Shown: positions 16,619 to 23,870 of the stretch, in pieces
How the letters are laid out: each line of letters opens with the position of its first letter
Numbering within the stretch: position 1 is the first letter of the stretch
DNA from: Archaeoglobaceae archaeon
GTDB lineage: Archaea; Halobacteriota; Archaeoglobi; Archaeoglobales; Archaeoglobaceae
DNA length: 59,317 bases
Assembly (NCBI GenBank): GCA_025058735.1
Contig: JANXDX010000006.1
Span: 1-59,317 of the forward strand
Direction of reading: 5' to 3'
Made by a program: the position numbers and the translations under genes
Notes under the pieces: model-generated
Seen by the model: the letters and a program-made list of their open reading frames with translations, nothing else
The model's database searches: none
Told to the model about the DNA's origin: nothing

Positions 16619-18410
16619 AAAACTGCTAGTGTTACTAATAGCTATAATAGTACCAGTTTCAGCTTTAGATTACGAAGATAAGCCAGAAATATCAGTTTCA
16701 AATATTCTTGTCTTCAACGAACTAACTGGAAACTTTGTTCCAACGAACAGCACTGAAGATGGAGAGAAATTGATCAAAGTATACGTTTTCAACAGTGCAA
16801 TGAGAAAAGAAGTTAGGTATGAAAACGTGCAGGAAGCTATGTTCTTTAGCGACGAAACAGCCCTTTTTACAGCTTATAATGTTGAATTTGAATTACTTGG
16901 GAATGAAATGGTAGAAGTTTTGACACCAAAAGTTTTTATACCTGCTTTGCCACCAAAGGAAGTTTTAAAAGAACCTATACCTTTGGTTTTCAGAGTTAAG
17001 ATCAAGGAAGGAGCTGAATTGAAGTTGAAAACTTACTTCTATAGGATAGATTCCGTAAGGCTTGGCAGCACTTTTTACGAAATGAAAGTCCCAAAAACTA
17101 TAGTAAACACTACTCAGTACAGGGTTTTAGATCCTGCAAACGTAACGAACGTTACAAGTATAACTTACGAGTATCAGATAAAGATAAGCGAGTATGAGAT
17201 AAACTTCGTTAAAGTTGAGCAGGAAATTCCATTAAAACTCTCAGTTGAGAGAGATGTCAAGCTTGAAGTAGTTGAAATTTCACATAACAGGGTTTTTGGA
17301 GTTGGAAAAGGTGAAATTTACTTGAAAGTTAAAAACAACGGAGGAAGAGATGCTAGAGATGCTCAAATAGTTTTAAGGTTACCAGCTGGCTTTGAAACTC
17401 TAAAACAGGCTCAGCAGCCCTCACCACCTTTAACAATACCTTTTTTGCAACAACCTATCCTGCAACAGCAAGCAACAGCTCAGAGAGAAGAAATTGTTCA
17501 CTACGTTGGTAGTATTCCTTCAAATAGCTGTGCTGAGGCTAAAATAAAGTTCAACGTGAGAGTGGAAGATCCTGGGAACTACACTCTCTACTTGAAGCTA
17601 AGATATCTGGATGAATTTGGAAAAATAAGAGAAAGCAACGAAGTACCAATAAGCTTCTTAGTTGAAGAGATGCCAAAAGTTTCAGTTGTAGATGTGGAGA
17701 GTGGAGTTTACGTAAACTCAAAAGGTAAAGTTGTTGTAAAGATCAAATTTGACAAAGATTTGCAGAAAGTAGTAGCTAAGCTGAATACAAACGCTCCGCT
17801 TTCTGTTTTAAGTTCGGAATGTTATTTAGGAAACGTTGAAACTGGAAAGATCTACAATGCATTATTCTCTGTAAGAGCTTTAAGTGATGCAGAGGCTGTA
17901 GAATATCCTGCAGAGCTTTTGATAAAGTTTGAATCTTCAGGAGAAGTTTTTGAGTTAAAACCGGTAATTTTTGGTGTAAAGGTAAATCCAAAGGTTGAAT
18001 TTGCAGTTGAAGGTTTAGCTGAAGTAAGTGCTGGTGAGGAAGCTGTAGTATCTTTCAAAGTTTTAAACTTAGCAAATATGACGATCAAAGATGCCACAGC
18101 TAGGTTGACAGTTGTTGATCCATTCACATCAACAGACGATTCAGCTTTCATAGGTGATCTAGCACCTGGAGAGTGGAAAGAGATCAAGTTCAAAGTCATG
18201 GCTGACAGAGATGCTACTCCAAAAATCTATTCTCTGAACCTAGAAGTGAAGTTTAAAGATCGAGATGGAAATTGGGTTTACAGTGATCCTGTGAAAGTTT
18301 TGATAAATGTGAAACCTTCAAAGCCACCTTACACAATAATTCTAATAGCTGCAGCGATCATTGCAGCTGCTGCGGTGTATTATTTGAAAGTTATTAGGAA
18401 GAAGGGCTAG
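16614..18410 (+). CDS. Secreted membrane-anchored surface protein with CARDB/S-layer-like domains (COG1361-type)
   Basis: 598 aa. It has an N-terminal signal peptide (K-K-L-L-V-L-L-I-A-I-I-V-P-V-S-A), a long extracellular beta-rich region with several Ig/CARDB-like modules, and one C-terminal transmembrane helix (~573-592) followed by K-V-I-R-K-K-G. The motif G-K-G-E-I-Y-L-K-V-K-N-N-G-G is typical of such modules; a Pro/Gln-rich linker sits near residues 262-292. It ends one base before the RND exporter gene. In archaea this protein class often accompanies RND/MMPL exporters, probably as an extracellular partner. Confidence 0.75.
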   Translation: MKKLLVLLIAIIVPVSALDYEDKPEISVSNILVFNELTGNFVPTNSTEDGEKLIKVYVFNSAMRKEVRYENVQEAMFFSDETALFTAYNVEFELLGNEMVEVLTPKVFIPALPPKEVLKEPIPLVFRVKIKEGAELKLKTYFYRIDSVRLGSTFYEMKVPKTIVNTTQYRVLDPANVTNVTSITYEYQIKISEYEINFVKVEQEIPLKLSVERDVKLEVVEISHNRVFGVGKGEIYLKVKNNGGRDARDAQIVLRLPAGFETLKQAQQPSPPLTIPFLQQPILQQQATAQREEIVHYVGSIPSNSCAEAKIKFNVRVEDPGNYTLYLKLRYLDEFGKIRESNEVPISFLVEEMPKVSVVDVESGVYVNSKGKVVVKIKFDKDLQKVVAKLNTNAPLSVLSSECYLGNVETGKIYNALFSVRALSDAEAVEYPAELLIKFESSGEVFELKPVIFGVKVNPKVEFAVEGLAEVSAGEEAVVSFKVLNLANMTIKDATARLTVVDPFTSTDDSAFIGDLAPGEWKEIKFKVMADRDATPKIYSLNLEVKFKDRDGNWVYSDPVKVLINVKPSKPPYTIILIAAAIIAAAAVYYLKVIRKKG

Positions 18411-18411
18411 T

Positions 18412-20589
18412 ATGTACAGTCGTCTAGCAAATTCTGTAGCAAGCTTTGTAGCCTCAAGACCTGGAATAGTCGTTGCTACTTTATCTCTAGTAATGATCCT
18501 CTCAGCTATATCATCTCAAAACGTAAAGCTTACATCTGGAGTTGGAGCAATGTTTAGCGAGGAGAATAAAATCTACAGACAATACAAACAGTACGAGAGA
18601 GATTTTGAAATAAGTACTGGCAACATCTTTTTAATTGTAAAGGGTGAAGACGTTTTGAACAGGGAAACCTTTGATCTTATGCTCAAGATCCAGGAAAGGA
18701 TCGAAAGTATAGAGGGTGTTGTGAACACCGTTTCTCCAGCGTCAACGATACTACAGTTCTACAAACATCTACCAGTTGACGAGTTTGAACTAAAAAGATC
18801 GGCTGAAATCTATGCTAATCAACTAGTTCCAAAGCAGACTACGGCTTTGATAACAATTTCGATAGCCACTACTGATCTGGATGAGCAGAAAGAGATTGCA
18901 AGACAGATAGAGGAGATTTTGAAGTCAACATACATTCCACCATCTCTAACAGTTGAAGTCACCGGTGGAGCTGCTATGAATTTGCAAGTTGAAAGAGAGA
19001 TCGTTAAGAGCTTAAGGATCACGATGACGGTTTCAACGATCTTGATGATCTTGATCCTGTACTTCACTTTTAGCGGAGTTGTTAGAAAAAAGATTACAGC
19101 TTTCTTTCCGTTGATAATATCTGTCATGTCTGTTCAGATCCTATACGGTTTAATGCCTATTTTAGGAATACCACTTTCCGAACATACAAACGCTGCTTTG
19201 CCTATGCTGATAGGGCTTGCAATAGAGTACGGAGCACAACTTCAGAACAGGTACGAGGAAGAAAGAAAAGCAGGCAAAAGGCGGGAAGAGTCAATAACTA
19301 TATCTGTAACTTCAACTGGCTTAGCTATACTGATGGCTTTACTAACAACCGTTGTAGGTTTCATGTCCATGCTTACTCCGGGAATTCCTGCGATGGCAAA
19401 TTTTGGTGTGATCGCTTCTCTAGGTTTGATCATCACTTACATACTTACTCTAACTTTTTTGCCAGCCATTCTAAAAATTTTGGATAGGGAAGAAGTTAGA
19501 GAGGAGATAAAACCGGGGATCCTTGAGAAAACTCTAGAAATAGTAGCATCGTTCACATCGAAAAGACCATTTGGAATTTTAGTAGTAGCAGCTATAATAA
19601 CGATCTTTGGAATCTATTCATCGCAATTCGTAGAAGTTGAAACAAACTACAACAAATATCTGCCAGAAAACCTTCCAGCATTACAAAAGTTCAGAGAACT
19701 TGAAACTTTAGCTGGAGGACAAAGAGTTTATACAATGGTTTTGTTTGCTGAAGATCTAGATGCAGAAAAAATCAAAGAAATCAAAGAATTTTCTAAATAC
19801 GTTGTTAGTAGAGAAGAATTGATCTACGATTACAGATCTATAGATAAGTTGTTGGAAAGTTTAGCTGCAAAAGGGATCGAAGATGAGTTTGCTTATTTGA
19901 ACTACATACCTGAAGAACAGAGAAAGTTTTACATTTCTGGAGATTGGCTTGTAGTGCATTTTTTCAGTTATGCAGACACTTATTCTGAATTTAGAGAGCT
20001 TTACAAATCTATTGTAAAAGATGCCGAACATTACGGCTTTGAAAATTTTTATTTAACTGGTTTTCCTGTTCTCTACAGTGAAATGGGAAGGATTATGATT
20101 GAAGGACAGACAACTATGACTTTAGCTGCCTATTCTTTCATAGTACTACTGCTCCTAGTTATATACAGATCTCCGAGGAAGGCAGTAGTTCCACTTGTAG
20201 CGATAACAGTAGTGATTGGAGTTATGAACCTTATAATGTACTTTTTTGGAATAAAACAAACTATGCTTTCGATCGCTTTGAATTCGATGACTTTGGGCTT
20301 GGGAATAGACTTTTCCATACACGTGCTTGAAAGGTACTTTGAGGAGAGGAAGAGGTTCGATCCGATCACATCGATCAGAAGGACTATAGAAAGAACTGGA
20401 AAAGCAGTAACAACTGCTGCTTTGACAATGGCTGGTGGATTTGGATCTTTGATGTTTTCACCTTTTCCAATTGCCCAAAATTTCGGACTTCTAGCTTTTA
20501 TAGCAATAATTTTCAGCTTAATTTCAGCACTAACTGTTGTTCCAGCTTTCTTGGTCGTTACAGAGAAAATAAATATTAAAAAATTATAA
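18412..20589 (+). CDS. RND-superfamily exporter (MMPL/HpnN-like)
   Basis: 725 aa with two homologous halves. Each half has one membrane helix, a large extracytoplasmic loop (~45-190 and ~410-560) and five more helices. G-L-A-I-E-Y-G-A-Q-L-Q-N-R-Y-E-E-E near 280 and G-L-G-I-D-F-S-I-H-V-L-E-R-Y near 640 are the typical RND fourth-helix regions with acidic residues for ion coupling. Likely exports lipids or hydrophobic compounds. Directly behind the COG1361-type surface protein, with which it probably forms a unit. Confidence 0.85.
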   Translation: MYSRLANSVASFVASRPGIVVATLSLVMILSAISSQNVKLTSGVGAMFSEENKIYRQYKQYERDFEISTGNIFLIVKGEDVLNRETFDLMLKIQERIESIEGVVNTVSPASTILQFYKHLPVDEFELKRSAEIYANQLVPKQTTALITISIATTDLDEQKEIARQIEEILKSTYIPPSLTVEVTGGAAMNLQVEREIVKSLRITMTVSTILMILILYFTFSGVVRKKITAFFPLIISVMSVQILYGLMPILGIPLSEHTNAALPMLIGLAIEYGAQLQNRYEEERKAGKRREESITISVTSTGLAILMALLTTVVGFMSMLTPGIPAMANFGVIASLGLIITYILTLTFLPAILKILDREEVREEIKPGILEKTLEIVASFTSKRPFGILVVAAIITIFGIYSSQFVEVETNYNKYLPENLPALQKFRELETLAGGQRVYTMVLFAEDLDAEKIKEIKEFSKYVVSREELIYDYRSIDKLLESLAAKGIEDEFAYLNYIPEEQRKFYISGDWLVVHFFSYADTYSEFRELYKSIVKDAEHYGFENFYLTGFPVLYSEMGRIMIEGQTTMTLAAYSFIVLLLLVIYRSPRKAVVPLVAITVVIGVMNLIMYFFGIKQTMLSIALNSMTLGLGIDFSIHVLERYFEERKRFDPITSIRRTIERTGKAVTTAALTMAGGFGSLMFSPFPIAQNFGLLAFIAIIFSLISALTVVPAFLVVTEKINIKKL

Positions 20590-20689
20590 TATTAACAAAT
20601 AAACTTTATTTATTAAATTTATTAATAAATAAAATATTTTTAATATTTTGAACTCGCAAAAGTTATAAATTTGTGAACTAGGAAAACTC

Positions 20690-21715
20690 ATGAAGTTCGG
20701 ACTTGTAGTATCGCCACCATTTCCAGACATAGAAAGAGCTGTTAAAATAGCTGAAAGTGCAGAAAAATCAAACTTCGATTCAGTAGTAATACCAGATCAT
20801 ACTCTTATGGTTCCCCCAGGTTATACACCTAATACCTTTTTCCTTTTAAGCTTGATAGCTACAAAGACACATAAAATATCCTTAGGAACAGGAGTAACAG
20901 ATTTCGCCCGTCATCATCCGTCAACTTTAGCTCAATTCTTTGCAACTCTTGAAAATTTTGCAGGACCAAGGATTTTTCTTGGAGTTGGTGCTGGAGAAGC
21001 CATGAACATAAAACCTTTTGGAATAGAATGGAGAAAACCTCTAAGAACCTTAAAGGAGGGAATTGAAGTAGTAAAAAAGCTTTGGAGCGGTGAAAGGTTT
21101 AATTACAATGGTGAAATATTTAAATTAGAAGATGCATTTCTTCAAGTAAAACCAAACAGTGAGATACCTATTTACCTTGGAGCAAACAGTAAAAAGTCTA
21201 GAATTTTGTGTGGAATGCTCTGTAACGGCTGGATGCCAATAGCTGAAACTCCAAAAACTTATAGAGAAAACTTGAAGGATGTAAAAAAGGGAGCTGAAAA
21301 AGCTGGAAGAAGTTTAGATGAGATAGATACAGCTTTACAAATTTACACAGCGATCGATGAAGATAGAGAGAAAGCTTTGCAGAGGGCTAAGATTTTCTCG
21401 GGAGTAGTAGTATCTTCTTTAGAAAAAGCTGAACAAGCTGGATATAGTTTTGATTTTGCTGTTTCAAAGAAGTTCTACTTTGAAGAGTTGTTAGTCAAAG
21501 AAGATCTACTTGCAAGGTTTATTCAAATGTCTGCGAAAGTTACCGATGAAATGATCGAGGATTTCTTTATCGTTGGAACTCCAAGAGATGCTGAGCAGAA
21601 GATTGAAGAGTTCAAAAAAGCTGGAGTAAAACATCTGATGTTGATAAACATCGGCCCAGATCCGAAGTTTGTTCTAAAAATTTACAGTGAAAAAGTTGTA
21701 CCAAGTTTCAGATGA
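20690..21715 (+). CDS. Luciferase-like (LLM) F420-dependent oxidoreductase
   Basis: 341 aa TIM barrel. V-I-P-D-H-T-L near residue 40, L-G-T-G-V-T-D (~68-74), the H-H-P segment (~78-80) and G-V-G-A-G-E-A-M-N (~103-111) are the coenzyme-binding parts of the bacterial luciferase-like family. In Archaeoglobales most such enzymes use F420. It could be a secondary alcohol dehydrogenase, a methylene-H4MPT reductase relative or another hydride-transfer enzyme; the sequence departs from Mer as I remember it. A TATA element lies ~30 bp upstream of the ATG. Monocistronic. Confidence 0.75.
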   Translation: MKFGLVVSPPFPDIERAVKIAESAEKSNFDSVVIPDHTLMVPPGYTPNTFFLLSLIATKTHKISLGTGVTDFARHHPSTLAQFFATLENFAGPRIFLGVGAGEAMNIKPFGIEWRKPLRTLKEGIEVVKKLWSGERFNYNGEIFKLEDAFLQVKPNSEIPIYLGANSKKSRILCGMLCNGWMPIAETPKTYRENLKDVKKGAEKAGRSLDEIDTALQIYTAIDEDREKALQRAKIFSGVVVSSLEKAEQAGYSFDFAVSKKFYFEELLVKEDLLARFIQMSAKVTDEMIEDFFIVGTPRDAEQKIEEFKKAGVKHLMLINIGPDPKFVLKIYSEKVVPSFR

Positions 21716-21739
21716 GCAAATCTAAGACTTTTTTATTGT

Positions 21740-22759
21740 TCAACACTCTTTGCTTTTAATCAAACCGAACTTTTCATAGAGCTTTTCTCTGAGATTTCCT
21801 GTATAGATCATCCTTCTTTTATCAAGTTCTTCCATGAGTTTTTCGATCTCTTTCACTCTTCGTTCGATCTCTCTAGCTTGCAGTGAATCCTCGATCAGAG
21901 ATCGGAACGCTTTTACTATGGAAGCAACGAGGTCTACTGGATATTCTCTTCCTTGAATCTTTAGAACATCTATACCCATTTCCAAAAACTTTGGAACTTC
22001 TCTTGAAAGTGTAAATCTTTCGTTCAAATTTTTCTCCTTTCTCATCTCTTTCAAAACTTCTTCAGGCACAACTTTCATCACTAAGGGATCGTCTAAATAC
22101 AAGCATGGCCTGTAGCAGCCTCCACCTTTCTCTGGATTGCCAAAAACCTTCTCAACTATCATCCCATCTGAATCTACTAGTTCTATTCTTTCAAAAGCTT
22201 TTGCAAAGTAGTTGAAGAAGTTGCAGTTTCCAACACCCTTGTAACAGGCTGTTCCACTTATCAAAACCTCAGTTTTTAGTCCAAGGCTGTGAGCGTATCT
22301 GTTTAAAACTTCAAGCCTCTCGAAGTCTCTTCTGAGTTCTGTACTAAAAACGACTGTTGTTGCACCAAATTTATGATAAAATTCTACTTTCTCCTTACTA
22401 TCTATGTGACAACCAACGCTAGCAATGACCTCTAGTTCTGGGAAGTTTTTTCTAATTTCCTTTATAAACTCAGGAGTCTTGACTATTATTCCATCAACTC
22501 CCCATTCGTTGTAATCTAAAACTCTTTTTTCTATGAGTTTTGGAATTAACTCTTTTTCTATAACCGCGTTCATAGCAACGTAGATCTTTTTATTCATTTT
22601 CTTGACTATTTCAACCGCTTCTTCAATTTCACAATGTCTAAGCTCGTATCCACTCCTCCTACTAAAACCTAGTGCACCTACAAAAACACTATCAGCCCCA
22701 GCTTTGAGAACTGCTTTTACCATTTCTAGCGTTCCACCTGGGGCAAGAAGTTCAACCAT
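21740..22759 (-). CDS. U32-family peptidase/collagenase-like protein
   Basis: 339 aa. The start L-L-A-P-G-G-T-L-E and G-A-D-S-V-F-V-G, the E-L-R-H-C region and the later cysteines (C-Y-K-G-V-G-N-C-N-F and G-G-G-C-Y-R-P-C) are the U32 core. The cysteines probably ligate an Fe-S cluster. Many U32 proteins are now linked to tRNA or quinone hydroxylation rather than proteolysis, so 'peptidase' is only the family name. A 50-codon frame ends four bases upstream on the same strand. Confidence 0.85.
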   Translation of the reverse strand: MVELLAPGGTLEMVKAVLKAGADSVFVGALGFSRRSGYELRHCEIEEAVEIVKKMNKKIYVAMNAVIEKELIPKLIEKRVLDYNEWGVDGIIVKTPEFIKEIRKNFPELEVIASVGCHIDSKEKVEFYHKFGATTVVFSTELRRDFERLEVLNRYAHSLGLKTEVLISGTACYKGVGNCNFFNYFAKAFERIELVDSDGMIVEKVFGNPEKGGGCYRPCLYLDDPLVMKVVPEEVLKEMRKEKNLNERFTLSREVPKFLEMGIDVLKIQGREYPVDLVASIVKAFRSLIEDSLQAREIERRVKEIEKLMEELDKRRMIYTGNLREKLYEKFGLIKSKEC

Positions 22760-22763
22760 AATT

Positions 22764-22916
22764 TCACCTATTCTTTTTTAAGATAACAAGGACAGTCCCG
22801 TTTCTTTGCTTTTTTTCTTCATAATCTAAGGAGTCAAGTTTCTCATGAAAGATTTTAAATAGTTCCTTTGAAAGCTTGCATTCAGATTGCAAACTTTTTG
22901 GTGGTGTGATCATCAT
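22764..22916 (-). CDS. Short open frame (50 aa) ahead of the U32 gene; small gene or remnant
   Basis: Starts ATG-ATG at 22916 and stops four bases before the U32 ATG. The protein is Lys/Glu-rich and ends RNGTVLVILKKNR. Immediately upstream another open stretch reads K-N-Y-S-L-L-I-E-D-E-T-E-K-T-L-Y-L-D-D-E-N-D-I before three consecutive stops. The frame may therefore be the tail of a decayed gene that once preceded the U32 gene. Confidence 0.3.
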   Translation of the reverse strand: MMITPPKSLQSECKLSKELFKIFHEKLDSLDYEEKKQRNGTVLVILKKNR

Positions 22917-23396
22917 CAAATATCGTTTTCGTCATCCAAGTATAAAGTCTTTTCTGTTTCATCTTCGATCAAGAGAGAATAGTTCTTAAGCTAAACGTGG
23001 CCCCCTTCAAAAAATTAAAGTAGAATAAAATGATCGTAACAGAGTTCTCATGTTGTTTCATTAGTGTATTTGGCATAAAACTTGTCGAACTCTATAAAGA
23101 TGAAACTTTCAAGGTTCACTCTGTTAGTGTTAAAGATTAGTGAAGTTCAGCTGATAATTCAATTTTCATGATCGGTTAGATGTTTTAAACTGTAGCTGAT
23201 GTTGAAATCATCGTTACTGCACTGAAAAGAATAAGTAAGCAAATGGATCGACTATGAGCTTTAAAAAATTGCTGTTTACTTTAAAATTTGCGAGGAAATT
23301 GTTTTCAAAAATTTGCTTAAATTAAGTTTGAACGAAATTAAAAATTTGCAGAAAATCTAAAAGTAGAAACATCCACTAAGTTATCTCTATAAAAAT
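22917..23396. other. Gene-free stretch with scattered coding-like fragments
   Basis: No intact gene. Short protein-like pieces appear on both strands, for example a 36-codon plus-strand frame at ~23029 and a helical piece containing DVEIIVTALKRI at ~23195, all broken by stops. It looks like decayed coding sequence. No repeats or mobile-element ends were seen. Confidence 0.35.
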
Positions 23397-23470
23397 CGGG
23401 CCGGGAGGGATTTGAACCCCCGACTGCGGGATTAAGAGTCCCGCGCTCTTCCTGGCTAAGCTACCGGCCC
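23397..23470 (-). tRNA. tRNA-Lys(CUU)
   Basis: 74-nt cloverleaf on the minus strand. Acceptor GGGCCGG/CCGGCCC, anticodon CUU in loop CTCTTAA closed by CGGGA/TCCCG, T loop TTCAAAT, discriminator G, no encoded CCA. Its 5' end is only four bases downstream of the ACA box of the predicted H/ACA RNA, so the two should share one transcript that RNase P would cut apart. Confidence 0.92.
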
Positions 23471-23471
23471 T

Positions 23472-23534
23472 AATTGTAGCTCCGCGAACCGACCCGAGTT
23501 CATGCTTTCTCACACGGGCGTGAGGAGCGGAGCC
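23472..23534 (-). ncRNA. Probable H/ACA-type pseudouridylation guide RNA
   Basis: Single hairpin on the minus strand. The lower stem is GGCTCCGC with GCGGAGCT (seven Watson-Crick pairs plus one G-U), followed directly by ACA (23477-23475). Above it is an internal loop with strands UCCUCACG and UCGGUUC, then an upper stem CCCG/CGGG. The apex has GUGA...UGAAC, whose tandem G-A pairs fit the K-loop bound by L7Ae. The distance from the upper stem to ACA is 14-15 nt, the spacing required for H/ACA guidance. Target not identified. Confidence 0.75.
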
Positions 23535-23552
23535 ATTTATATTTAGAATATC

Positions 23553-23570
23553 GAACATAAAAACTTTGCG
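23553..23570 (-). promoter_or_regulatory. Promoter of the H/ACA RNA-tRNA-Lys transcript
   Basis: A BRE-like CGCAAAG followed by TTTTTATG on the minus strand lies ~25 nt before the H/ACA hairpin. No comparable element fits between the hairpin and the tRNA, which supports one joint transcript. Confidence 0.5.
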
Positions 23571-23870
23571 TTTCTAAAAACTCAAAACTCTAAAAAACAT
23601 AAATAATATATTTTAATTAAAATTAAAAATTTTAAAAATAAAATATTTTTTAATAAAATATATATTAAAATTATTTTCTATAAAAAATTTCAAAGTCGAT
23701 ATCAAATAGTCACCGCTCGACGTTTTCACATCTACTACAGCGTAGCTAAGTGTAGACGAATCTCTAAAATCTTTTTATAATATCATTTTTTAATTTTTAT
23801 TTTTATTTTCGATCTTTGCACAAATAAAAACGAAGAAAAAGTTGTTAAACTTCTTAGATACTGTTGAACA
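23571..23870. other. AT-rich spacer before the Lhr-type helicase gene
   Basis: No gene seen. Long A/T runs occupy 23590-23690. A less AT-rich patch (23700-23765) has short complementary pieces (CTACA/TGTAG) but no convincing RNA fold or box motifs. The helicase promoter should lie in the last ~60 bp. Confidence 0.4.

Noticed and set aside
23376-23558. 60-codon minus-strand open frame
   Set aside because: It runs through tRNA-Lys and the H/ACA hairpin; the RNA structures explain the sequence.
23700-23765. Possible C/D box RNA in the helicase upstream region
   Set aside because: No acceptable C (RUGAUGA) and D (CUGA) boxes in either strand.
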